The position numbers and the translations under genes were made by a program. From NCBI GenBank assembly GCA_038236965.1, contig JBBRZF010000156.1, positions 1-8,328 on the forward strand: DNA of 8,328 bases, in the 5' to 3' direction. The notes below the pieces were generated by a model that was not told the DNA's origin, ran no database searches, and was given only the letters and a program-made list of their open reading frames with translations. This DNA comes from JBBRZF01 sp038236965. GTDB lineage: Bacteria > Acidobacteriota > Terriglobia > Terriglobales > Acidobacteriaceae. Of the stretch, positions 1 through 7,554 are shown piece by piece (position 1 is the first letter of the stretch; every line of letters begins with the position of its first letter).

Positions 1-193
1 GAGAAGAAGCCGTCGAATATTTTGTTTTATCACTGACACAGTTGTGTGCAGCGAGAACCATCAGAGCAAATCGAGAGTACCACGTTGCATCGCGAATGGG
101 GCATGTACCACCGTCACTACTTTGGTGCGCCTTGAGCAAGCCAGAGCGGCTTTCAAGGACAACCTTTTGGCGCAGATGAAGCGAAGCCAGGTT

Positions 194-211
194 CAACTCA
201 GCTGCGAGTTG
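194..211 (+). other. Small hairpin in the leader of the Omp85 gene
   Basis: CAACTC at 194-199 and GAGTTG at 206-211 form a perfect 6-bp stem with a 6-base loop. It lies about 20 bases before the GAGGAAAG stretch and the GTG at 240. It has no T-tract, so it is not an intrinsic terminator. It could be a 5'-UTR structure affecting initiation, but an inverted repeat this short can arise by chance. Confidence 0.2.
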
Positions 212-231
212 CCCGCATGTTTGCGAATGTT

Positions 232-239
232 GAGGAAAG
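232..239 (+). promoter_or_regulatory. Possible ribosome binding site for the alternative GTG start at 240
   Basis: GAGGAAAG directly precedes a GTG at 240 that is in frame with the Omp85 gene. The core GAGG is only four bases from the GTG, closer than is usual. The site decides between two starts. It supports 240, whereas the protein itself (signal peptide layout) supports the ATG at 306, which has no obvious Shine-Dalgarno. Confidence 0.3.
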
Positions 240-305
240 GTGAGCAGCAGCAGTGCGGCAATAACGCGTACAAACAGCCACGGCATTTCCTCATCTCACC
301 CAGTG

Positions 306-3299
306 ATGCAGATGCACTTTTCTAAACGACAACTCAGAAGCAGCTACACGGCCTGGCGAAGCGTCTGGGCCGGAGTGTGCGTGGTTCTCATTTTCTGCAC
401 GCTGCTGGCGCAGGCGCAGCAGACAACGGACCATTCGCGTCAACCGGCCAGAACTGCCCCGCAAGTGAAACAGGTACTGCCTTCCTACGAAGGACAGAAT
501 GTTGCAAGCGTTGAAATCGCAGGCCAGCCGGATGTGACTTTTGCGACGGTGCAGCAGTTGATCGCGCAGAAGCAGGGCGAGCCCTTTGCGCAAGCGAAGA
601 TCGACCAGACGATAGCGGCGTTGAAGTCTTCTGGACGGTTCAACGATGTCCAGTTGCAAGTGATCCCGGATATCAGCGGTGTGCGAGTGCTCTTCATCCT
701 GCAGCCCGGAATGTATTTCGGGATGTATCAATTTCCGGGCGCGGTGCAGCGTTATTCCTACTCGCGACTGTTACAGGTGACGAACTACCCGCCCGAGGGC
801 CCTTACTCGCAATTCGATATAGAGCGCTCGAAGGATGCATTGCTGAAGTTCTTCCAGCGCAGTGGCTACTTCACGGCCACGGTCGAGCCGCAGATCGAGA
901 CGGTTGCGCAGTACGGCATCGTGAATGTGAACTTCAACACGAAGCTTGGAAAACGAGCAAAGTTTGGGAAGGTTGATATCCAAGGGCCAACGCAGCAAGA
1001 GACCCTGCGGCTCCACGACAAGATCACGACTTCGATACTGGCCCGGCTGCGTGGCTCGGCCATCCGCGCAGGAAAGACCTACTCGCCTCGCACGTTGGAC
1101 AGCGCGCGGCAGTATCTGGAAAATGCGTTGGCCAAAGAGGACCGTCTGAACGCACAGGTCAAGCTGGTGGGAGCTGCGTACGATCCGGAGAGCAATCGCG
1201 CGGACATCACCTTTCACGTGGAGGAAGGGCCGCTCGTCCGGGTGAAAGTGGAAGGCGCTCATGTCTGGAGCTGGACGCGGAAAAAGTTGCTTCCCGTGTA
1301 TCAAGAGGTTGGAGTGGACGAGGAGATCATTCAGGAAGGCAAGAATAATCTGGTCTCGCACTTCCAGTCGAAGGGCTACTTCGATTCGCAGGTCGCCGTG
1401 AATGTGCAACAGCAGAAGGATGGCGAAAGCATCGTCTACACCATAACGAAGGGGCCCAGGCACAAGGTGGAACGTGTTGCTGTTGCCGGAAACCAGACAC
1501 TGCGCAGCGAAGAACTGCTGCCTCACGTGACGGTGGAGAAAGAGCACTTCCTTTCGCACGGCAAGTACAGTGACAAACTGGTGCGTGCAAGCGCGAAGAA
1601 CCTGGAAGGCGTGTACCGTGCAGCGGGATTCAGTGCGGTGAAAGTCCAGCCCGAGGTGAAACGCGAGGGCGACGATCTGAATGTAGTGTTCCGGGTGACG
1701 GAAGGTCCGCGCGACGTGGTGCAAACGCTTACGCTGGCAGGCAACGCGACGCTGCCGGTGGAGCAGATCGCTCCCCATGGACTGAAGGTAGTGGCGGGGC
1801 AACCCTACTCGCAAAAGTTAGTGGACGATGACCGCAACCAGGTCATGGCTCGCTACCTGCAACTGGGATACCTGACTGCGACTTTCCGCTCGACGGCGAA
1901 GGCCGTGAACAAAGGGTCGCACGAGGTGCGGGTGGTTTACCAGATCTACGAAGGACCGCAGGTAACCACGAACAACATCATCACGCTAGGCGCGAAGGCC
2001 ACCCGACAGAGCTACATCGACCTGACGACCAGGCTCTGGAAGAACACCCCGATGAGCGAAGGCGACATGCTGGCGGCGGAGAGCAATCTGTACACGCCGG
2101 GGATATTCGACTGGGCCGAGGTGGACCCACGAAGGCAGATCACCACGCAGAATCGCGAAGACATCGTGGTGAAGGTACACGAAGCCAAGCGCAACCAGCT
2201 CACTTACGGATTTGGTTTCGAGGTCATCAACCGCGGCGGCAGCGTACCAAGCGGGACGGTGGCGGTGCCGGGCTTGCCTCCCATCGGATTGAACAAAGAT
2301 TTCCAGACCAGCCAAAAGACGTTTTACGGGCCGCGCGGAACGTTTGAGTACACGCGCAAGAATTTTCGGGGGAAGGCGGAAACCCTTTCGGTGGGCGCTA
2401 TTGCCGGGCGGCTCAACCAGAGGGGAACGTTCACCTGGCAGAATCCGAACTTCCGAAGCACGAGTTGGGCCACGAACTTCACCGCGTCCGCCGAGCATAG
2501 CAGCGAGAACCCCATCTTCACCTCGCGCAACGGCGATGCGGGATTTCAATTCCAAAAAAACCTCGATGCCAAGAAGACGCAGAATCTGTTCTTGCGATAT
2601 AACTTCCGCGAGACCCGTCTTTCGAAATTGTTGATTCCGGCCCTGATTCCGGCAGAGGACTTGCGCGTTCGGCTCTCCACGCTTTCGGCAACGTACATAC
2701 GCGATACGCGGGACAACTCGCTCGACGCACACAAGGGCATTTACCAGAGCTATGAATTCGGATTGAATCCCTCGTTCCTCGGCTCGAGCGTGGATTTCTC
2801 CCGCTTTCTTGGGCAGACGGCTTACTACAAACGCATTCCCGCCAACATCGTGTGGGCCAACAGTATCCGCCTGGGTCTGGAAGGAGCGTTTGGTGACAGC
2901 CACGTGCCCATCAGCGAGAAATTCTTTTCGGGCGGCGGAAGCACACTGCGCGGATTCCCGCTGAATGGCGCAGGGCCGCAAAACACCATTTCCGCTTGCG
3001 GCAGTTCCGGATGCTTTCCCATCACGGTTCCAGTGGGAGGCACGGAACTGTTCATCATCAACTCCGAGTTTCGGATTCCCGTTCCGTTCCGCAAGGGACT
3101 GGGCGTAGTCGGCTTCTATGACGGCGGCAACGTCTTTCAGAAGCTCGGGTTGACGGGACAGTACACCAATACCCTCGGCTTTGGCATACGTTACGCCACT
3201 CCGGTTGGGCCTGTGCGAGTGGATATCGGTCACAACATGAACGCACCCGTCGGCGTGAAAAGCACGCAAATCTTCATAACTTTAGGACAAGCATTTTGA
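306..3299 (+). CDS. Omp85-family outer-membrane assembly protein (BamA/TamA type) with seven POTRA-like repeats
   Basis: An outer-membrane beta-barrel protein of the Omp85 superfamily, which inserts barrel proteins into the outer membrane. Numbered from ATG 306 (997 residues), it has a signal peptide with basic n-region, hydrophobic core at about 19-36 and AQA cleavage site near 37. Seven POTRA-like units follow at about 65-135, 136-216, 217-309, 310-384, 385-468, 469-551 and 552-628. Most show the family's aromatic/glycine helix-to-strand signature (SGRFNDV, SGYFTA, KGYFDS, AAGFSA, LGYLTA, PGIFDWAEV). The barrel spans about 629-997, with the loop-6 motif LRGF at 881-884 (family consensus VRGF/Y), FYDGGNVF near 937-944 and a terminal Phe after ITLGQA, as in the beta-signal. 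E. coli BamA has five POTRAs and TamA three. A GTG at 240 would add 22 residues; I prefer 306 because it gives a normal-length signal peptide. The 4-base overlap with a tamB-like gene favours a TamA-like role, but BamA cannot be excluded. Family is certain; start and subfamily are less so. Confidence 0.93.
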   Translation: MQMHFSKRQLRSSYTAWRSVWAGVCVVLIFCTLLAQAQQTTDHSRQPARTAPQVKQVLPSYEGQNVASVEIAGQPDVTFATVQQLIAQKQGEPFAQAKIDQTIAALKSSGRFNDVQLQVIPDISGVRVLFILQPGMYFGMYQFPGAVQRYSYSRLLQVTNYPPEGPYSQFDIERSKDALLKFFQRSGYFTATVEPQIETVAQYGIVNVNFNTKLGKRAKFGKVDIQGPTQQETLRLHDKITTSILARLRGSAIRAGKTYSPRTLDSARQYLENALAKEDRLNAQVKLVGAAYDPESNRADITFHVEEGPLVRVKVEGAHVWSWTRKKLLPVYQEVGVDEEIIQEGKNNLVSHFQSKGYFDSQVAVNVQQQKDGESIVYTITKGPRHKVERVAVAGNQTLRSEELLPHVTVEKEHFLSHGKYSDKLVRASAKNLEGVYRAAGFSAVKVQPEVKREGDDLNVVFRVTEGPRDVVQTLTLAGNATLPVEQIAPHGLKVVAGQPYSQKLVDDDRNQVMARYLQLGYLTATFRSTAKAVNKGSHEVRVVYQIYEGPQVTTNNIITLGAKATRQSYIDLTTRLWKNTPMSEGDMLAAESNLYTPGIFDWAEVDPRRQITTQNREDIVVKVHEAKRNQLTYGFGFEVINRGGSVPSGTVAVPGLPPIGLNKDFQTSQKTFYGPRGTFEYTRKNFRGKAETLSVGAIAGRLNQRGTFTWQNPNFRSTSWATNFTASAEHSSENPIFTSRNGDAGFQFQKNLDAKKTQNLFLRYNFRETRLSKLLIPALIPAEDLRVRLSTLSATYIRDTRDNSLDAHKGIYQSYEFGLNPSFLGSSVDFSRFLGQTAYYKRIPANIVWANSIRLGLEGAFGDSHVPISEKFFSGGGSTLRGFPLNGAGPQNTISACGSSGCFPITVPVGGTELFIINSEFRIPVPFRKGLGVVGFYDGGNVFQKLGLTGQYTNTLGFGIRYATPVGPVRVDIGHNMNAPVGVKSTQIFITLGQAF
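498..2189 (+). repeat. Seven tandem POTRA-like repeats within the Omp85 gene
   Basis: Approximate units are 498-710, 711-953, 954-1232, 1233-1457, 1458-1709, 1710-1958 and 1959-2189. Several units end in an acidic/Gly-Pro turn (EEGP, TKGP, TEGP, YEGP) that leads into the first strand of the next one, which sets the boundaries. Unit 3 is the least typical: it is longer (about 93 residues) and lacks the GYF-type motif. The repeats are diverged at both protein and DNA level, so they are domain repeats and not recent tandem duplications. POTRA domains lie in the periplasm and bind partner proteins or substrate strands. Boundaries were assigned by eye. Confidence 0.75.
3284..3287 (+). promoter_or_regulatory. 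Shine-Dalgarno site supporting the TTG start of the TamB-like gene
   Basis: AGGA lies inside the last codons of the Omp85 gene, eight bases before the TTG at 3296, which is good spacing. Together with the TTGA start/stop overlap (3296-3299), it supports the unusual TTG start and suggests translational coupling of the two genes. Confidence 0.65.
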
Positions 3300-6200
3300 G
3301 CACAGCACCTTCCCTACCGCCGAATTACGAACCACCAGACGAGTCATTGCTGGGCAAGAGCGAACCGCCGCGCAGGCCAAGATGGCCGCGTGTGCTGGGC
3401 TGGATGGGCATAGGCGTCCTTGCGTTCGTCACGCTTGTGATGGCTGCGGTGACGTTCGCTTTGCACAGCCCGCGCTTGCATCGCTACCTGCTGGTCACGG
3501 CGCAGGAGAAAGCGACAGCAGCGCTGGGAACCAAAGTGAACATCCAGGAGTTCGCGCTGAATTTTTCCGGCATCAGCCCGACGCTGGATGTGTATGGCGT
3601 AACCGTGGCGGGGGCGGCACCTTACCAGAACACGCAACTCTTGCAGGTGGAGCACGCCCGCGTGGGAATCCGAGTGGTTTCGCTGCTGGGTCGCAAGTGG
3701 TACCTGAGCGATGTGGAAGTCCACCATCCGGTGGTTCAACTATTTGTGGATAAAAGCGGACAGGACAACCTGCCGCAGACGCAGAACTCGACACGGGAGA
3801 CGAAAAGCAATACCAGCATCTTCGACATCGGAGTGCGGCACGCACTGCTGGACCGCGGAGAACTCTACTACAACAACAACAAGAGCGTGATGAGCGCGGA
3901 CGTGCGCGAGTTGAATTTCCAGGCAGGCTTTGCTGTGGGACAGCAGCGCTATTCCGGAACGATGGGCTACAAAGACGGCCATCTCTTCATGCAGACGTTC
4001 AACCCAATACCGCACGAATTGGAGGCGCAATTCGACATCACGCCGCAGCAGTTGACGATCCACCACGCATCGCTGCGCAGCGGCAATTCGAACATCTCTC
4101 TGAACGCCACCGTGAGCGACTTCGACCATCCGCACGTGCAGGCGAAGTACGACGCAGTGGTTGACGCGGGCGAGTTCCGCACCATCCTGAAGAACGCGAC
4201 CGTGCCAGTGGGCCTGATCAATCTGACGGGAACGTTGCAAGTTGCCAGCCAGCCCAATAAGCCGCTCATCACGGTGATGACCTTGCAAGGCGAGATGAAA
4301 AGCAACTCACTGGTGGTGCACATGCCCTCATTCAGCGGTGTGGTGCGAAACATCATGGCGCGCTACGCGCTGGAAAACGGCAATGTGGAAGTGACCGGCT
4401 TGCGGGCCATCGTTCTCGGCCGAGCACTCAGCGGCGCGGTCACGATGCGGGACATCGTGGGCAAATCGCAATCGCGACTCAATGTGACCTTGCGTGGTGC
4501 TCAACTTTCGCAGGCGAAGGCAATGTTGAATTCGCCATATTTGAACAAAATAGCCGTGGGCGGGACGGTCAATCTTGATGCTGACGCAACCTGGGGGCGC
4601 ACCTTCTACGACCTGAATGCGCGCACCAACGCCGTATTGAATGCGACTCTTGGGCCGCCCGCAGTCAGCGCAACGACGAACGGCGCGCCCGGCTCGGTTC
4701 CTCTGAACGGCATAATCCATGCGAACTACGCGAGTGCAAGCAAGCAGATCACGCTCGCTGACAGTTCCGTGCATACCCCGCAAACAACGCTCACCTTGAA
4801 CGGCACGGTCAGCAATCGCTCGGCGTTACAGGTGCAGATGCGTTCGAACGACCTGCATGAACTGGAGACGATGGCGGATATGTTCAGCGCTCCTGCTCCG
4901 GGGAAACCAGCGCAGCCTATGGATCTTTACGGCACAGCGGAATTCAATGGAGCGATCAGCGGGACTACCTCGGCACCGCACATCACCGGACAACTACAGG
5001 CGCAGAACCTGCGCGTGAGAGGAACGGCGTGGCGTTCTCTGCGGACGATGATCGACGCGGGTCCAACGAATGCGAGTTTGCGCAACGGCGAACTTGTCTC
5101 TGCTAATAGAGGACGTATGGCGTTCAACCTGAGCACAGGACTGCGCGATTGGTCATACACGGAAAACAGTCCTCTGCAGATCTCGGTCAATGCGTCGCAA
5201 CTCAATGTCGCGGAACTGGCGAGGGCCGCGGGTTCCACCACTCCGGTCGCGGGAACGCTCGCCATGAATGTGCGACTTCAGGGGACGCAACTCAGCCCGG
5301 TGGGTGAGGGGACGATCGACCTGACGCAGGCGAAGATTTCCGGCGAGACGATACCGTCGGCGAATGTTCGCTTCAACGGAACGGGAGATGCCGTGCATGC
5401 CACGGCGAATCTGCGCCTGCCAGCGGGCGTGGCAAATGCAGTGCTGACGTACTTCCCCAAACAGCAGGGTTATGAAGCGCAAGTGAGCGCGAAAGGAATT
5501 CGCCTCGACCAGTTGCAGGCCGTGAAAGACAGGAATATGAAGATCGCTGGCGTGATCAACTTGAATGCCAGCGGCAAAGGCACGATCAAAGATCCGCAAA
5601 TGACTGCGACGGTTGCTATTCCTGAGTTGCGTGTGCAGGAGCAGACGATCAGCAGCATCTCTCTGCAGGCGAATGTCGCCAATCATGTGGCGAATTTTGT
5701 GCTCGACTCCACGGTACTGAACGCGCCGATACGTGGACGCGGCACGGTGAGCTTGACGGGCGACTACAACGCCAACATCACGCTGGATACGCCGACCATT
5801 GCGCTGCAGCCTTTAGTAGCGGCCTATGCTCCATCCCAAGCCGACAACATCACGGGACAGACCGAATTGCATGCGACGCTGCGCGGCCCGCTGAAGAACA
5901 AAAATATGGTCGAAGCGCATTTGACAATCCCAGTGCTGTCATTGAACTACAGCAATACGGTGCAGATTGCCGCGCCACAACCGATACGGATCGACCTGGT
6001 GAACGGCGTGCTGAACCTGCAACGAGCGGCTCTGCGCGGAACCGGGACCGATATGCAGATACAAGGGACGCTCCCGCTCAACAGCAATGCGCCCGCTCCC
6101 CTGCTTGCGGTGGGCACGATCGATCTGCGGCTGGCGCAGTTGTTCGATCCGGACACAACCAGTTCAGGACAGCTCCGCTTCAACATCAACTCGTACGGAG

Positions 6201-7354
6201 AGCGTAGCGACCCCAACGTACAAGGCACGGTGGAGATTGTGAATGCGACCTACGCGAATGGAGACATGCCGGTCGGCTTGTCCAATGGCAACGGCGTGCT
6301 GACGCTGACAAAAGACCGGCTAGTGATCTCGAACTTCAAGGCGACGGCCGGCGGAGGGACGGTGACGGCGCGCGGAGGCGTGGTCTATCGTCCTACCATG
6401 CAGTTCGACCTGGCGCTGTTTGGCGACGGTATACGAGTGCTGATGCCGGCAGGAATACGCACCGGCGTGAGCGCGAACATTACGCTGACGGGAACGCTGG
6501 AAGAGGCGGTACTGCGCGGACAAGTGAATGTGGACAAACTTTCCTTCACCCCGGACTTTGACGTAGCGAGCGCGATCGGCTCGCTCGGAGGCACGTCGTC
6601 GGCTCCGCCGTCGCAGGGCTTCAGTAATAACGTCAGGCTGGACCTCGCAGTGCGCTCCGCTGGCGGAGTCAACCTGGTGAGTCGCGAATTAAGTCTGCAA
6701 GGCACCGCCAATCTCAATGTGCGCGGCTCTGCGGCCGACCCAGTCATCACGGGACGCGTAAACCTTTCGAATGGCGATCTCATCTTCCGAGGGAACCGAT
6801 ACCTGCTGCAGAGCGGCACCATCGACTTCGTGAATCCGACGCGGACGCAGGCAAATGTGAATATGGGCATCACTACGTCCATCCAGCAATACAACATCTC
6901 GATGCGATTCGAAGGACCCATCGACCGTTTGAGAACGAGTTACAACTCCGACCCGTCGCTACCTCCCTCCGACATCATCAACCTGCTGGCCTTCGGCAAG
7001 ACCACGGAAGCATCGGACGCGAATCCGACTCCGCCGGGAACCCTCGGAGCGCAATCCGTGATCGCGTCAGCCGTGAGCGGGCAGGTCACGAACAGGCTGC
7101 AGAAGTTTGCAGGAATCTCACAGCTGTCCGTCGACCCAACGCTGGGCAGCAACACGCAAAATCCCGGCGCTACGGTGACCATTCAGCAGCGCGTGACGGG
7201 AAAGATTTTCGTGACCTTCTCCACCGACGTCACGGGCACGCAGAGAAACGTCATTCAGGTGCAATACCAGAAGAGTCCGCGGCTCTCCTTCAGCGGAACG
7301 CGAGACCAGAATGGCGGGTTTGCGGTAGACGTGCGGATTCACAAGAACTGGTAG
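3296..7354 (+). CDS. TamB-like translocation and assembly module protein (DUF490/TamB domain, AsmA-like)
   Basis: A 1352-residue TamB-family protein, slightly longer than E. coli TamB. In known systems TamB is anchored in the inner membrane, crosses the periplasm as a long hydrophobic beta-groove and contacts TamA with its C-terminal domain; roles in outer-membrane protein assembly and lipid transport are proposed. Here a proline-rich cytoplasmic tail (1-32) with basic residues precedes one membrane segment at about 33-56. An AsmA-like N-terminal region (about 57-240) and a long Gly/Asn/Thr-rich beta body follow. The C-terminal DUF490-type domain spans about 1000-1352. Its signatures are FRGNRYLLQSGTIDF at 1164-1178, SLPPSDIINLLAFGK at 1221-1235, and an ending with VQYQKSPRLSFSG and a terminal Trp. 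The start is a TTG that overlaps the stop of the Omp85 gene and has a Shine-Dalgarno eight bases upstream. The next in-frame ATG, at residue 37, would remove part of the membrane anchor. Family assignment is firm; function is inferred. Confidence 0.93.
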   Translation: MSTAPSLPPNYEPPDESLLGKSEPPRRPRWPRVLGWMGIGVLAFVTLVMAAVTFALHSPRLHRYLLVTAQEKATAALGTKVNIQEFALNFSGISPTLDVYGVTVAGAAPYQNTQLLQVEHARVGIRVVSLLGRKWYLSDVEVHHPVVQLFVDKSGQDNLPQTQNSTRETKSNTSIFDIGVRHALLDRGELYYNNNKSVMSADVRELNFQAGFAVGQQRYSGTMGYKDGHLFMQTFNPIPHELEAQFDITPQQLTIHHASLRSGNSNISLNATVSDFDHPHVQAKYDAVVDAGEFRTILKNATVPVGLINLTGTLQVASQPNKPLITVMTLQGEMKSNSLVVHMPSFSGVVRNIMARYALENGNVEVTGLRAIVLGRALSGAVTMRDIVGKSQSRLNVTLRGAQLSQAKAMLNSPYLNKIAVGGTVNLDADATWGRTFYDLNARTNAVLNATLGPPAVSATTNGAPGSVPLNGIIHANYASASKQITLADSSVHTPQTTLTLNGTVSNRSALQVQMRSNDLHELETMADMFSAPAPGKPAQPMDLYGTAEFNGAISGTTSAPHITGQLQAQNLRVRGTAWRSLRTMIDAGPTNASLRNGELVSANRGRMAFNLSTGLRDWSYTENSPLQISVNASQLNVAELARAAGSTTPVAGTLAMNVRLQGTQLSPVGEGTIDLTQAKISGETIPSANVRFNGTGDAVHATANLRLPAGVANAVLTYFPKQQGYEAQVSAKGIRLDQLQAVKDRNMKIAGVINLNASGKGTIKDPQMTATVAIPELRVQEQTISSISLQANVANHVANFVLDSTVLNAPIRGRGTVSLTGDYNANITLDTPTIALQPLVAAYAPSQADNITGQTELHATLRGPLKNKNMVEAHLTIPVLSLNYSNTVQIAAPQPIRIDLVNGVLNLQRAALRGTGTDMQIQGTLPLNSNAPAPLLAVGTIDLRLAQLFDPDTTSSGQLRFNINSYGERSDPNVQGTVEIVNATYANGDMPVGLSNGNGVLTLTKDRLVISNFKATAGGGTVTARGGVVYRPTMQFDLALFGDGIRVLMPAGIRTGVSANITLTGTLEEAVLRGQVNVDKLSFTPDFDVASAIGSLGGTSSAPPSQGFSNNVRLDLAVRSAGGVNLVSRELSLQGTANLNVRGSAADPVITGRVNLSNGDLIFRGNRYLLQSGTIDFVNPTRTQANVNMGITTSIQQYNISMRFEGPIDRLRTSYNSDPSLPPSDIINLLAFGKTTEASDANPTPPGTLGAQSVIASAVSGQVTNRLQKFAGISQLSVDPTLGSNTQNPGATVTIQQRVTGKIFVTFSTDVTGTQRNVIQVQYQKSPRLSFSGTRDQNGGFAVDVRIHKNW
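4961..6790 (+). repeat. Recurring beta-groove motif in the TamB-like protein
   Basis: A degenerate protein motif recurs: G, a short polar or Asp-Pro stretch, then alternating hydrophobic residues ending in a strand (for example GTTSAPHITGQLQ, GTIKDPQMTATV, GERSDPNVQGTV, GSAADPVITGRV). Copies begin near residues 556, 663, 760, 864, 968, 1066 and 1144, so most are about 100 residues apart (107, 97, 104, 104, 98, 78). This fits a repeating beta-groove architecture as known for AsmA/TamB-like proteins. It is a protein-level pattern seen by eye; I see no DNA-level repetition. Confidence 0.4.
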
Positions 7355-7500
7355 TCGCAACCGGACCACATCCCGAATGCTGTCGAGAGCGAGTCCAGTC
7401 ACTGATACCCCCTTTCTATCGCCGAACGCGATTACTCCGCTTTAACGCACTCAGAGTCCGCGCCCGTCGCTCACTTTGTGAAAACTGCCGCGTCGATTCA

Positions 7501-7530
7501 TTGCCGGTGTGCCTACTGGACAAGTACACT
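7501..7530 (+). promoter_or_regulatory. Possible sigma70-type promoter of the metallopeptidase gene
   Basis: TTGCCG at 7501-7506 and TACACT at 7525-7530 each match four of six consensus bases for -35 and -10, with an 18-base spacer, about 25 bases before the start codon. The match is moderate and would leave a short leader containing the ribosome binding site. Confidence 0.25.
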
Positions 7531-7545
7531 TGCGGTCTGAACTTT

Positions 7546-7550
7546 GGAGG
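7546..7550 (+). promoter_or_regulatory. Ribosome binding site of the metallopeptidase gene
   Basis: GGAGG lies four bases before the ATG at 7555. It is a strong anti-Shine-Dalgarno match and fixes the start of this gene, together with the signal peptide that immediately follows. Confidence 0.7.
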
Positions 7551-7554
7551 ACTA

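Larger units (their letters stand above)
1..305. other. Upstream leader/intergenic region, no convincing gene
   Basis: I see no recognisable gene here. Frame 1 is open from the left edge only to a TGA at 34-36, and frame 3 only to a TGA at 177-179. Either could be the tail of an upstream gene, but neither tail is recognisable. A GTG-started frame at 44-325 gives a low-complexity, unrecognisable peptide and runs into the signal-peptide region of the next gene, so I treat it as spurious. The region has an AT-rich block around 15-31, unlike the GC-rich surroundings, which could be promoter DNA. It also has a short inverted repeat at 36-47 (ACACA, GT, TGTGT), a hairpin at 194-211 and a purine-rich GAGGAAAG at 232-239. 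The first two remain unassigned. Confidence 0.5.
7355..7554. other. Intergenic region between the TamB-like and metallopeptidase genes
   Basis: I see no gene in these 200 bases. There is no strong intrinsic terminator: the best hairpin, at 7418-7432, has a 5-bp stem and no T-tract after it. The right half carries a possible promoter and a good ribosome binding site for the metallopeptidase. The gap contrasts with the overlap of the two preceding genes and suggests a separate transcription unit. Confidence 0.5.

Noticed and set aside
36..47. Inverted repeat ACACA-GT-TGTGT as an operator
   Set aside because: The arms are only five bases long and no promoter elements can be placed around it with confidence.
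1..105. Reverse-strand frame from an ATG at 105 open to the left edge (possible divergent gene)
   Set aside because: About 34 residues with no recognisable pattern and no ribosome binding site. More sequence to the left would be needed.
44..325. Open frame of 93 codons from a GTG, upstream of and overlapping the Omp85 gene
   Set aside because: The product is unrecognisable with no domain, signal or membrane pattern. It has no Shine-Dalgarno, and it overlaps the start of a well-supported gene in another frame.
771..1814. Long reverse-strand open frame opposite the Omp85 gene
   Set aside because: It is a shadow of the GC-rich coding strand: the product is His/Arg/Leu-rich with no domain, and the + strand encodes clear POTRA domains. 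The same holds for the long reverse frames at 1986-3269 and 7573-8247.
6570..6670. Short perfect inverted repeats (GCGAGC...GCTCGC and CTCCGC-TG-GCGGAG)
   Set aside because: Both lie inside the TamB-like coding sequence and are explained by GC-rich codons for Ala, Ser and Gly.
7418..7432. Hairpin ATCGC-CGAAC-GCGAT as a terminator after the TamB-like gene
   Set aside because: The stem has only five pairs and no T-tract follows.
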